Positions 1 to 10,406 of a DNA stretch of 16,045 nucleotides are shown here, piece after piece. The DNA is taken from assembly GCF_000003605.2 (NCBI RefSeq), contig NW_003135357.1, forward strand, positions 155,770 to 171,814, written 5' to 3'. Numbering within the stretch: position 1 is the stretch's first letter; every line of letters starts with the position of its first letter. Below the pieces are notes generated by a model. The model had not been told where the DNA came from. It saw only the letters and a program-made list of their open reading frames with translations, and did not search any database. Position numbers and translations under genes: made by a program. The stretch is from Saccoglossus kowalevskii (taxonomy: Eukaryota > Hemichordata > Enteropneusta > Harrimaniidae).

Positions 1-1519
1 GAATAACCTCATAATATAACCACTATATAATAATGTGATGGGGATATTAATATTTATATACATACACACTTATTAGGTTATTCTCATTTGATCTTTGATT
101 AAAAACACTGTTAACACATAAATAAATAGAGCTAACGATTTGGCTGTTAATAATTGTACTAGAGTATTCAAATTTGGGGGTTATTTATTTATTATCAAAA
201 TCGAAATACGTATATTACTTTCCTTCTTCCTGGTTCATGAGTTTACCCTAACATGACCTAGCTGCTTTGTTAGACTGCACATATTTGGACACGCTCTGTA
301 ATAGCTATTCAATTTGTATCAATGGGTACGACAAACCTGCCATTTCGGAGGAAAAAAAAACGCACCTGGGAAAACTCACCCAACCAGGACACGACGAAGA
401 TTAATTAACAGATTGAGACAAACATCACGCGGTTATGGGTAATAGTCTATATAAATGAGCAGAAACAATCATCTCGGTACATCATTTAGAAATACTTCCA
501 AATTTATGAAATGACTAGAAGTTTCCTTATCAGCAACACTGCCAAAGACGTTAAGTCAATTCACCCACGCCCCACTTGAAAAAACTTATACATCACCGTG
601 TTTGACAGGCAATCGAAGCCGTGTGCAAGCCTAACGGCATTTTAGAGTCAAAGAAAAAATCCCGGCAGTTGAATAGTAATATGAGTACAGCGGAGGTATC
701 AACCGATGCGCAGTGGGGATGGATGCGACGGCAAACTGTCCGAGTGCATACCTTGCGGTACTTCTTTGAGTGGAGTCCGGTCAAACCCTGGTGGCAGCCA
801 TGTTTGTTTTTATTATTAGAGAACGCATACGTGCATAATCATTCCATATTTGAAATTCGCATTTCCTTATATGGTAGGATGAAAATAATTCATGAAATAC
901 CGCAAAAATACGGCACGGTGTAACTTATGGCGTTATGATGACAGATGTTAAACTGAAATTTGTTAAAAAAAAAATAATTGTATATAGGCCATGGAGGTAT
1001 TGGAAATCATTCGGATAAGTATCGTGACAAGACGATGATGTTCGGATCTCGGGCCGAAAATTATTGAGCATACAAGAACCAGGGAGGATTTGTAAATAAG
1101 GGAACGAATACATCTTACAGCAATCAACACCGAATTAAAAAATAACACAAATGTGTGTAAAGTTGTCGATTCGTGCATATATATGAAACCAATTAATTTA
1201 ATATATGTGCATATAAATGCGTGAGAACACTTTTATTTAATGTATTTATTAATGAAGTAGCTGAAATGAAATGAAAATTGCACAAATGTAATGAAAAGTG
1301 CATGCTTAATGTGAATATCAGTAAAACGAAAATCATTACCATCAAGAAAAAGGGAAAAATAATTGTACATGTTAATAATAACGTTGTTAACCTCTTTAAT
1401 TTTTAAGAAAAAAATATTTGAACATGAGTGTGTCCAATGTTTTCGAACTAAAGTACTATCTCGAAAATTTGAATGATGATTCTGTTATTGTTGTTGATTT
1501 TATTAGCACATTTTAACCT

Positions 1520-1607
1520 TGCATTGATCGTAATGGCGGTAGGGAGCCTGACATACACACGTTCCTCACACTAGGCTGTGCTTGAAACGTTTAAATTGAT
1601 CAATGCA
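1520..1607. repeat. Nested inverted repeat, about 88 bp
   Basis: TGCATTGATC at 1520-1529 is the exact reverse complement of GATCAATGCA at 1598-1607. Inside it AGCCT (1545-1549) pairs with AGGCT (1573-1577). The two stems nest and could fold into one broken hairpin. It may be the remnant of a small fold-back element, but no target-site duplication is visible and only 15 pairs are perfect. No function is assigned. Confidence 0.35.
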
Positions 1608-2654
1608 TGGAATCATCATCACGGCAATAACACAAACTTCACATGGGGGCGTGGCATTACCCTCGTACGCCTTGACATATTTTACACCTGTAAGCGCATT
1701 TTTTGAATGCTATTCAATTGAATATTAACAAACAATCTACTTAATAAGATCAGCCTCTACTGTACAACAAACTGAATCAGGGTAACATGTTATTTGAATA
1801 TTGATGTTCTTGAAGACGCAGATTACGTGAATGTCTTACTGAATTGTGGGCTCAGTGGCAGAGTAAATTTGATGCATTCAACAATTTGTAAACATGGTTG
1901 GACATGGACGCTTTAACTTTTATCCTGCCTTGAACAGATAACCATTAAATGAAAGTGTCATAAGAAGATGAAATCAATACAATGTTAACATCGTTTCTCC
2001 ACCTTGTGCTCATCTGGAAAAGAAGCTACCTTGTCATACCCTGATTAGTACGTTCGAGCCCGTCAAAAATATCTGAATGAGTCGGAGGCCCTCAAGGATG
2101 TAGTGGAGGTTTTTTTCAAAAATATTAAATTTACTTTTTTCTATATTCTCCCATATGAATATATAAAGCATGCATTCAACTAAAAAAAAACAATTGTATC
2201 CATGGTTTAAGAGGGTAATACATTTTGAGTAAATCTGAGTATAAGTGTGTTTTATGTTGTTGTTTTTTGTGATTTGTCACGCTTAAGTAAACAACTGTAT
2301 TTGGGGTTAGTCTAGAGAGTTGATCTCGACTCCCAGCTGCTCCACGATGGCTATTGTTGGCATATGCATTCTCTGATAGCTGCTAATGAAATCTGGCAAA
2401 GATAGTTTGTTTACCACTTTGACTTTAGAAAATACGACACAACTCTCCCCTTTGTGAACTCTGACACGGGGTAACATATTTCAAAACAACAATGACGATG
2501 TTTTTAAAAAGCGTTATGAGGTAAAAATCTAGGTCAAAAATCTGGGAAATTGAATTCGCATCTTTTATAGTATATTTGAATTCCGCGAAAATCATTTCTG
2601 TGGCCTTATTTCTGTTTCTTCGAAAATAACACCTCTCTATTTGCACGCACAGTG

Positions 2655-2664
2655 ATCACGTGAT
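2655..2664. promoter_or_regulatory. Palindromic E-box ATCACGTGAT
   Basis: This is a perfect 10-bp palindrome with the CACGTG core bound by bHLH-zipper factors (MYC/MAX, USF, MITF/TFE families). It lies about 1 kb upstream of the DUF4440 gene start. Related sites occur at 3543-3550 (TCACATGA) and 4850-4857 (TCACGTGA), so it could be a distal element of that gene. A single E-box is common by chance, so a regulatory role is only a suggestion. Confidence 0.25.
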
Positions 2665-3490
2665 TACATGGTACCATTTTGTTGCTGGAATATTTATTTC
2701 ATATTTTTTGAAAAATAAGCTTTCTAAAAATATATTAAAATATATAACTTGATGCGATTTTTTGAGAAATAGTTCCCGGTATTGATGGGTTACCATTTTC
2801 TGTTCTATTCGAGATGGTTTCCTGCACAAATCTGTTGTAACTTTACTCCCTTTACTCCATGTTAGTCTATTGTGTGTTGATGTATAAGATCTTCACTAAA
2901 ACTCATTCACGATTCTGTCGTTCCATTTCTAAGATTTCCACTAGTTAAACATGAGAACAAGCTTGAGTACATTTTGGTCGCAAATGACGCTCTCTGTTTC
3001 TTTTGAAAAATGAAACATTACAAATCCATGTGTTAACTCGAATTCACACTGTTATTGTTCATTGGATGTTTTTGTATGTTCCTTCAATTCAACTTTTTTG
3101 TTGCGTTCAGTTTTGCAATTCTCTGTACGCTTAATCTTTCTCATTCACTGCATAGTGTTTGTATCTTGTTTTAGTTAGCCTTAGAATTTGTCAGGGAGAA
3201 TTTAATCCTCATGTAGCGACGGGAAACGTAAAGACAATATTTATTAAGTTACTAGGCTTGTTGTTTTATTTTACCCTTGAATAAAAAATTACTCGACTAC
3301 GTTATAACACTTGCACATACAATATGTTGTAATATGTTTAATTCGTTCATTTTACAATAAAATAATCATAAAAACAATTAATACCAAGCCGTTATTGAGA
3401 ATAAGCATAAGCAGCCCCGACAATTGAGGTGCCGACTTCAGTTATTTGTCTTTTCACTATGCTGCATAATGTTTGTCTCGGCTAGAGCTC

Positions 3491-3496
3491 TATAAA
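3491..3496 (+). promoter_or_regulatory. TATA-like box of the DUF4440 gene
   Basis: TATAAA follows a GC-containing CTC context and lies 194 bases upstream of the start codon at 3690. A start site about 30 bases downstream would give a 5' UTR of roughly 170 bases with no intron. Transcription could equally start elsewhere, because no clear initiator is seen. The 3530-3550 factor-site cluster would then lie just at or after the transcription start. Confidence 0.35.
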
Positions 3497-3529
3497 CACC
3501 CTAATAGTTTAACTGTTCCCTTGGTCTGA

Positions 3530-3550
3530 TGACGTGACTGAGTCACATGA
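3530..3550. promoter_or_regulatory. Overlapping CRE-like, AP-1 and M-box/E-box sites
   Basis: Three stress-type motifs overlap within 21 bases. TGACGTGA (3530-3537) is one base from a CRE. TGAGTCA (3539-3545) is a consensus AP-1/TRE site. TCACATGA (3543-3550) is the M-box form of the E-box bound by MITF/TFE factors. The middle is a 13-bp odd palindrome at 3534-3546, centred on G3540. The cluster lies 140-160 bases upstream of the DUF4440 start codon. The motif matches are direct; control of this gene by bZIP or bHLH factors is inference. Confidence 0.4.
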
Positions 3551-3689
3551 TCTACAGTGCTGAATGTATGTAGCCGTCCTCTATCGAGTGTTGACCAGTA
3601 GGTCAATGATATCTTTGTTGACAGCATTTTATTCACCGCCAGACTAACGACATCATTGCACGAAAGATTTACAGCAACACACTTCTACG

Positions 3690-5941
3690 ATGTCTATAAA
3701 ATCGGTCATTGAAGCCAGCCACGCAAGGTGTGCTGAGATGTACAATGCTGGTGACATACAGGCTTTAGTGACGGAAATGTACCACGAAGATTGTAAATTC
3801 ATGACGAGTGGCTCTGGGACGAAGTTTGGTCAGAAAGGTTGGTGCCTGTTCCATTAACTAACTCTAAATATCAGTAGATAGCACGCAACATATATGGTTT
3901 ATCAAGAATAATTGTATTCGCGAACGAATGCATGTCTATACAGAATATATTGCAAATCGTTTCGGTGTTTACACCTAGAAGCTAGGTTAAAGTACATGGG
4001 GTAAAAAGGTTGATCCACTCTTCGTCGTCGCCGTTGAATGTGTGTTGTGTTTACAATACCAAGGTGAATATACATTATGGCAGTGGTGTGCCACCAGTTC
4101 TTCCAGATTTTAACAAACACACAAGATAAGAAAAATCATTTTCATAAATTCAGATTGATGCCCCCAACCACCACACATACACACATTAACATTTGTTATA
4201 GAAACTTGCAATATCAATTTTTATATACTGACTAAAATAAATTTTCAATTGAAATACTGTAGGGATTCAGTATATGGGGAAATGTAAAAGATTGGACTGA
4301 AATACGCCATTCCAATAAGAGAGAATGGTTTGAGTATTAACATAAGTTTTTCTAATAGTATGGTGTCTATCATAGCTATATTTTTCTTAACTTCCAAACT
4401 TAATAGTGCGCCATTTCTTTTACGAACGTGGTGATTTTGGGGTTGGGCTCGGGTTTAGCTGACTATTTGAATTTAACACTTGTTTATTTCATAACCATCC
4501 GTTATTTTTTTGGTTAAAATAAACACAAATATGTTGCGAAATGCTAGTTTTGAATTATAAAGTTGCGATTGTGTATCAATAGTATTTCTGACCCTTAATA
4601 TGATAGTTTGGAAAGTTACACAGCGATTATGATATAATTTTTATAGAAGTCTCGGAGAGTACCCATAGTTACTGGATGACGACCTGGCTGCACAAACAAT
4701 GGCTCTGCGTTAGAAAGGTTTTGAACACAGACGAGAGAACAATTCAGCGTGATACGAGTTACGCTGCGACGACCCCCCCCCCGCCCATGCCATTGACTGA
4801 TCAAATAGAGCTTTCACCGGGAACCTAAAAATAGAAAGCTATAAGAAAGTCACGTGATATATTTTCCGAGCATGCGTAGTAAATTCAAATGATAGACCTT
4901 TCATATATATATTTATTTACTACTTTGTAAAAGACTTTTTTGACAATTATTTTTTCTTTTCCGTTATACTTTTATTTATTTTTTTGTATTTTTTGTATTT
5001 TAAATATATATTTTCTGTATCTTTTAATCTTTATTGTATGTTAGTCATACCATGCACATTTATTCGTGGCAAATCTTCTCTGAATATCACAAAAACAATA
5101 ATTACTGAATTCCAGTTTACTTAATCTCAGACATGTCCAGATGTCTGCAGTTTATTTACTAAGAAAAGATTTCCATATATATTAGTAGATAGAATCCAGG
5201 CAATATCACTTTCAGCCGTTCGTACAGTATATATTGTTTTGGAATAGATACAGCCATTCTTTCAATTCAAATAGATTTTATTGATATAACGACGACGGTA
5301 CACTTTGAGATAACACATTTCCTCTAAGTTTCAGCAAACTATTGCCATTTCAAGGTTTAAGTGGCAGGTGGGGGTAATTAGAGGTTAATATGAACACCGT
5401 TCCAAGACACTAGCCTTCCGTATACACCCTCCTCCTTTTTATGATGGTTGTCGATCAGTAATATACATAAATACATTATGCCAAAGTTGAATTCTCTATT
5501 TTAGTTTTGTTGTTATTTTATATGCTGTTTTTTTTTAAAGTCATGATTTTTGTGGAAATCGTTTATATATTCCTGTGTTAATTTATTAATTGGTTAGTCC
5601 AATTTGCCTCTTTGTTTTTGTTTGGGGGGGGGCAGCATGTGCCACCTCATTTAAAGACAAAAATAGCTTATTCAAAAATGCAAGTTGTCGTAATGTATTT
5701 TTTTAAATTTATAGGTGTGTTAGAAGGACTAGAATCAATGAAGAAAACAAGTTTGGCGAAAGTAAAAGTCACTTCAGAAGAAATCGATGGGATCGAGACT
5801 GACACAGCTTACGACCGTGGTAGTTACATTATTTATAAAGATGATGGTTCCGAGGTGGACGTCGGCAAATATCTGGTGATCTGGAAGAAGGTGAATGGAA
5901 AATATCGTGCCTATCTCGATATTTTGAACAGTAACAATTGA
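3690..5941 (+). CDS. DUF4440/SnoaL-like (NTF2-fold) small protein, two exons
   Basis: Exons are 3690-3837 and 5715-5941, giving 124 residues plus a TGA stop. The exon 1 donor is AAAG|GTTGGT (phase 1) and the exon 2 acceptor is AAATTTATAG|GT; joining them makes a Gly codon and keeps the frame. The ATG has A at -3, and an in-frame TAA at 3645-3647 lies upstream with no earlier ATG after it. The protein begins MSIKSVIEAS and has an N-terminal helix (about 1-27), the motif ALVTEMYHEDCKFM (27-40) and a beta-rich C-terminal half ending YLDILNSNN. This is the usual pattern and length of small DUF4440 proteins, relatives of the SnoaL-like and CaMKII-association domains with a cone-shaped NTF2 fold. 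No signal peptide or membrane segment is seen, so it is probably cytosolic. The family's activity in animals is unknown; I infer no substrate. The gene appears intact. Confidence 0.85.
3838..5714 (+). other. Single intron of the DUF4440 gene
   Basis: This 1,877-base GT-AG intron starts GTTGGT and ends TTTTTTTAAATTTATAG. It contains a C10 run (4773-4782), a G9 run (5624-5632), T-rich low-complexity DNA around 4920-5030 and an E-box palindrome TCACGTGA (4850-4857). No nested gene is supported; the minus-strand open frames at 3902-4120 and 4616-4804 resemble nothing. The frame of exon 2 stays open back to 5612, but that extension begins at TTG inside the intron and is not a real start. Confidence 0.75.
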
Positions 5942-5975
5942 ATTCAGATGACGTATTTTGAATTCATAGTTGTAA

Positions 5976-5981
5976 AATAAA
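5976..5981 (+). terminator. Poly(A) signal AATAAA of the DUF4440 gene
   Basis: The canonical AATAAA begins 35 bases after the TGA stop. A GT-rich stretch at about 6010-6035 fits the downstream element, so cleavage near 5995-6005 is likely. This gives a very short 3' UTR of about 60 bases. Confidence 0.7.
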
Positions 5982-6791
5982 CCACGTGTACAATGAAACA
6001 AACTCTTCAGTCTTGGTGCCAGTTGTTGTCTTTACCCTTTGGCAGTCTTTGTATTTAGTTTTGTAGATTAACTCGAAAATCACTTACTAGATTTTATTTA
6101 AACTTGCTTGGTGTATTTTTGCCTTGAGATAAACCACTGACTACAAAGCACAGATTTAACAGCCCTTCATAGTTTTTCCATGGACTGAGGTGACATTGAA
6201 TTTTTACCAAGAGTGTATCAGTGAATACACCTCATGCTATTTCAAAGGTTGCTGCTATGGTATATCGCCATCACAATTAGGATATCCTGGAATACTCACA
6301 TTACGGTCAGGGTACAACACCTTCCGCCACGAACCATTATGGTCGCTGTTCTTTATGCTTGTCACTGACACTGGAACTGAAATTCTTGATGTATCAACTC
6401 GTCTAGTGTAAAAACAAACATTTATCATTCATTCTGCGGATGGGTTGCTTTGTGGAGAATGCCCCTGCCAGACCTCTTTGGCTCTGCCAAAAACTCAAGA
6501 GGTATGTATCATTTCATCAGGATCATTCCGCATATGAGCATGGCAATATCATGAGCATATTCGTGTTTCTACCATTCTTGATGATTCTTGTTGTACTTGA
6601 GCAAATACTGGCAGTATAGAATGCCATAATGATAATAATCATCCAGAATAGGCTAGCAAGACTGTGATTTTCACTACTAATGTCATTGTTAGGAGGAAAA
6701 CCAGACAGTTACCAATGATTCAAAAATATAGCTGTCTCCACATGAGATGATGAGTACTAGTCTAATTGCACCCCTGGAGGCTCTGTAGCGA

Positions 6792-6817
6792 CTAGAAACA
6801 GCGCTGGCATTTTCTAG
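6792..6817. repeat. Small imperfect hairpin
   Basis: CTAGAAA (6792-6798) pairs with TTTCTAG (6811-6817). Between them lies the 8-bp palindrome CAGCGCTG (6799-6806). The result is a short stem-loop with an offset inner stem. No coding or termination role is apparent. Confidence 0.35.
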
Positions 6818-7193
6818 CCATGAAACCATAACTTATGTATGGTTCTGTGTAATTAGCAGCAGGCGAATCCATTGGAACCATTTGTTTCCGTTGTATCTCG
6901 TTTGATACACAAAAGACCTTTCGCCTATCACATTAAAAGAACACAGGGAAATACAGGAAAACGACTAGGTCTGCTGGTCGCTATCCAGTGAGTCTGTTAA
7001 CAGTCCACTCAAGAGATATAAAAAAATGGCTGTATTTTAGGTGTGCAGTCTGTTATTTAGAAATTTTAATTTTACCAGGAGTACGAGTATTAGAACCCCT
7101 AATTGTGTATTGACCCCATTTGTTCTTAATTAACAAATCCAGGGCAAGACAAGATGATCAGTCATCGCCTGTAATTTGCCTATTGTGGCAGAC

Positions 7194-7466
7194 TTATATT
7201 TTAACTATTTCTATTATTCTTTTAAGTATGGTTTCAACCCCATTCTTCAACTTTTGTTCTTCTTCGAAATTTGTTAATTGAGAGCCTCTTGGGTATGTTC
7301 TTCTCTGCCATGGGAGAAATTGGGGAGGGTGGTTTCCTTGTTTCCCTTCGCTCTGATGAGCTATCGAACTTTTATGTGGCAAAATCAGCTTTCTACGCAG
7401 ATGAAACTGGAACGTTATTGCGCTACAGTACACACTTTTCACAATTTGTATTACGACCCGAAACAT
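7194..7466 (-). other. Open frame, possible pogo/CENP-B-type transposase relic
   Basis: An ATG-started frame of 90 codons runs uninterrupted on the minus strand. It contains a short helical stretch followed by HLRRKL, then a basic Pro-rich linker, then LTNFEEEQKLKNGVETI. That order loosely recalls the N-terminal DNA-binding region of pogo/Tigger-type transposases, where a helix-turn-helix precedes a CENP-B-type segment often beginning with an acidic EEE-L motif. The match is weak and no catalytic domain follows. The plus strand over the same bases is also open (7271-7585) and contains DETG, a motif seen in DDE_1 transposases, so either strand or neither may be meaningful. I would not call it a gene. 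Confidence 0.2.
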
Positions 7467-8934
7467 GTCACAAATATGGTAGGACTACAACCCATGATAT
7501 TAATACAGGGACATTAAGTGGCTGTCATTGCAACAAAATAGAACAAAATCTGTCACACATGGTGGCCATAGGAAAGTATTCGTAGATACCATTAATGCTG
7601 CCCAGATCGCAAAACTCATTCAGAAATCAAACATGGATATGTGTTATAATTGAAATGTCAAAAACAAAATATTGGAATTCATTTTGAATTGGTCCAATAA
7701 TTTATTATTAATAATAGATATCAAAAGAGCGACATTTTGTTATGTAATGAGTGATAATTCACTCCGTCAATACTCTTTCAATGAGGATATGTAGAGCACA
7801 CTCACTGAAAACTATAGTGTATTCTCATCCCACTTATTTTTCAGAATTGCTATCTCACTCAAATCCAACACAACTCAATAAGTAAATGATGTACGACATA
7901 CACCCTGTTTTCACCATTATGTCTTATGCATAAAATACAGTCCATAATGTGTCCGCTTATTTTTCATAAAATATGAACACGACTTGCAGAGTATAAAGAG
8001 AATAAAGATACCATACCTATTGCATTATCATGTTATATAATGGCATCTAAATTAAATATAACATTTCTTTTGTATTAGTGAAAGTATAATACTACGCAAA
8101 TTTTAAAAAAATGCACGAATATAAATGTAGTACAATTAAGTTACATGTTTATTTGCTATATTACTTATTCCATGTGTGAACTGCCAGTTATAAAACCGTG
8201 TTAATAATCTATCGTGCTGAATGTGTTTTCATTTCAGCAAGGGATTGTGGGTAATTTAAAACAACTTTCCATGTACATTGCGATAATTATTGCGTAGCAT
8301 GTATTGGCAAACAAATGTTTTCCGTTTTTTTATCATTAGTTCAAAAGGTAACGTGTTGGGGGGGGGTACAATTTCAATATATCAAATATTATGACCCATA
8401 CGTTGGGTCCGACATATGTTGATGTCTGACCCTACTCGTGTATTTCAATCAAATACCCGACTAGAAATAATATATATATATTTTAACACGTATGTTAATG
8501 TGTAAGCACAGAAGATATATCAGAGAATAGCAATAGAGCATTAACAACGGCAGTATTAAGGCAATACCAAAACAAATAATAAATTCATAGATCTCAAAAG
8601 AATAACTGTTCTTATTGAGTACAATTTATACCAGGACATGGATCATCAGTTAATAACAAAGTTTGCAAGGTTCCTAGTTGTATTTCTTTAATATATTTTA
8701 CAGCGTGTCCACAATGTCTGTAAAACAAACAAATACACATAGCATAGTGTGATTAGGGAAAAAATGATTAATTGTTAGTGCAAATGATTGATGTTCTTTA
8801 CATTGTTCAAACTACCTTTGTGGATTAGTATGTTACCGAAAAGTATAACACCATTCAACTTGGTTCAATTTATTCTTTAATTGGAATGCTAACGTGTGCT
8901 TTGATTTAATAGTGCATTTTGCCGTAAAAGCCAT

Positions 8935-9222
8935 ATTCATGTTTCGGACTGAGCGGCCATCTTTCTATCATATGGCAATTTAATGCGCTTTCCTGGCTCG
9001 GTCGAATACAAGCCCCTGTGGACCTTAACCAGGGTTTCCCCAAAGTCTCATTCATTAGTGAATGAATCTCGGCCAGTGGAATTGGCCTTTCCATCTGTGG
9101 CACACTCACCCACTCACCCAGGGTAGGGGTCGACCCTTTTTGGTGTTCAGCCTGAGGTACGATTTGAACCTAGGTCTACCGATCACGAGTCTGATGCAAC
9201 AACCACTATGCAGACGGGTCTG
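8935..9222 (-). mobile_element. tRNA-derived SINE, minus strand
   Basis: Read on the minus strand from about 9222, the sequence starts with a tRNA-like head. A-box-like TGCATAGTGG is complementary to 9203-9212, and B-box GGTTCAAATC is complementary to 9161-9170. These are the internal RNA polymerase III promoter elements. The anticodon-loop equivalent reads CTCGTGA, which would make the ancestor tRNA-Thr-like, but the stems are mismatched so it is not a working tRNA. A tRNA-unrelated body follows, down to perhaps 8935, with two hairpins: ATTCATT/AATGAAT (9050-9067) and GGCCA/TGGCC (9071-9087). I could not find clear target-site duplications or a 3' tail, so the left border is approximate. SINEs do not encode protein; copying depends on a partner LINE. 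Confidence 0.7.
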
Positions 9223-9967
9223 ACTATTTAAGTTTTTTTGAATGCCTTTGCTATCGATTATACTGATAACCTGTATTCTCTACACTAAAACAATGCCCAC
9301 TATTTTAAGCTGTACTTTGCGTTTGCTCGTAAAAATAATACTTTACAGCCCACCGTTAGGACTTGACTATGATAGAATGCAGTAAAGCTCTTACATTTCA
9401 CAATACATTTATAATGCCCCAGCAATACTTGACAAAATTTAGACCTTTGATCCAGCAATTGAACACGGAAAATTGTGACGCCGACTGTTCTTTAATGACA
9501 TTCAATCACCTGTCTGTCTGCCAAGACATTTTTACTGGGTAACATCACATCAATCACAAATGTATCAGGGGACAATGGACTCTTAGAAAGCTAGTTAGCC
9601 TAACAAGTTACTAAAGCCAATGTTTGACGACCTTTAGACATAGATTTGAAATACATTGTGTGAAGCATTATTTCCTGGAAACATTGTTCTCAGTAAAGGA
9701 ACGGACCACATCTAATGGGACGGGAAGCAATGACTTAAGAGGAAGGGAATGTGCCGTTGATTGCCATGAAAAGCTTTCTAAGAAGGTCAGGCAACTATGC
9801 TAGGCAAAAGAAATCCAAGTCGTTTTAAACTTCGTTTCGAACAAATTCCATGATAAAACAACTGAGTGTGAACCTGGCACACCCATGGATCTTCGTTAAT
9901 GGAACATTAGTCTGTGTCTGCTTGTTGTGGTGTAACTATAGTCATTTAGGCGTGTAACAACAATAAT
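9223..9967. other. Spacer before the MLKL-like pseudogene
   Basis: No gene is supported. The last 100 bases before 9968 would be the promoter or 5' UTR of the decayed gene. A CATTTAG at 9944-9950 could be a splice acceptor for a leading noncoding exon, but no clear TATA box is seen. Confidence 0.4.
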
Positions 9968-10406
9968 ATGGCGGACACTGCGCTGCAAGTTTTTCAAGTT
10001 GCTCTTGATATCTGCGCTATTGCCTAAGAAGTGAAGGCAAACAAACGTAGTTTACGCTTCTCGATGATTCGTGTACAATGTCTGGTTGATCCTCTCAAAC
10101 GTATTCGGGATTTGAATGACACAGAATCTGCAACTTGAAGATGGTCTGATGGTCACGCCACATGAGTTTCTTCAGGAAAGCATGCCATCATGAAGCTTTG
10201 GAAACGAGGAGACTATAAGGACGAGTTCGATAACTTCAATGAGCAACTGGACGGCCTTGCTTCGGCGCTGTCTTTGGGATTGGAAGCAGCTACGAAGGCC
10301 AGAATTGATGAGATGTTTGAACAACAACAAAAGCTCCAAGAAGACCATAAGGACAAAGAAAAAGATTGGGAACAAATAATGGTTGTATTAGAGGACCTAA
10401 GCGAAA
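9968..10406 (+). pseudogene. MLKL-like four-helix-bundle domain exon, broken
   Basis: The frame from ATG 9968 encodes ALQVFQVALDICAIA, then EVKANKRSL (a hallmark of the first helices in MLKL-type N-terminal domains) and LVDPLKRI. From 10190 in the same frame come WKRGDYKDEFDNFNEQLDGL and ALSLGLEAATKARIDEMF, typical of the later helices, followed by an acidic coiled stretch. MLKL uses this bundle to bind lipids and damage membranes during necroptosis. The copy is broken: TAA at 10025, TGA at 10136 and TGA at 10163. Between about 10115 and 10185 the coding sense shifts to another frame (LEDGLMVTPHEFLQ), implying two frameshifts. The exon probably ends at AA|GTAATT (phase 1); readthrough would stop at 10435. 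Length, about 146 codons, fits the whole domain. The family call rests on motif recognition, not a search. Confidence 0.68.

Larger units (their letters stand above)
1..3480. other. AT-rich intergenic DNA, no supported gene
   Basis: I see no gene here that I can support. The stretch is AT-rich with many short A and T runs. A slightly GC-richer patch at about 600-800 carries an open frame to 923, but its only ATG that would count in an animal is at 681 (about 80 codons), and neither strand resembles a family I know. A TATATAAA box at 448-455 lies upstream of that patch, but nothing else suggests a promoter. A nested inverted repeat (1520-1607) and a palindromic E-box (2655-2664) are listed separately. 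The minus-strand frames at 925-1178 and 2425-2646 look like chance openings. Confidence 0.6.
5982..8934. other. Intergenic DNA with weak protein-like relics
   Basis: No intact gene is supported in these roughly 2.9 kb. A minus-strand reading from about 6598 to 6190 looks partly protein-like but has six stops, which is no fewer than chance. A minus-strand frame at 7194-7466 is listed separately. A G9 run lies at 8358-8366 and a short TA repeat at about 8470-8480. From 7590 to 8930 the DNA is AT-rich and I see nothing else in it. Confidence 0.5.

Noticed and set aside
621-923. 100-codon open frame on the + strand
   Set aside because: It opens at GTG; the first ATG is at 681. The sequence resembles no family I know, and the minus strand is also partly open. 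A TATA-like box at 448-455 is not enough to call a gene.
2287-2414. GTAAACAACT and AGTTTGTTTAC as possible MITE terminal inverted repeats
   Set aside because: The arms differ by an inserted base, similarity does not extend outward, and no target-site duplication is seen.
4430-4450. GATTTTGGG in the DUF4440 intron, readable as DFG
   Set aside because: No other kinase motif is near it; a three-residue match is expected by chance.
5612-5714. In-frame upstream extension of DUF4440 exon 2
   Set aside because: It starts at TTG inside the intron and includes the G9 run and the polypyrimidine/acceptor zone. The spliced exon 1 gives a proper N-terminus for the family.
8906-9109. 67-codon minus-strand open frame
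   Set aside because: It lies in the body of the SINE and is explained by it.
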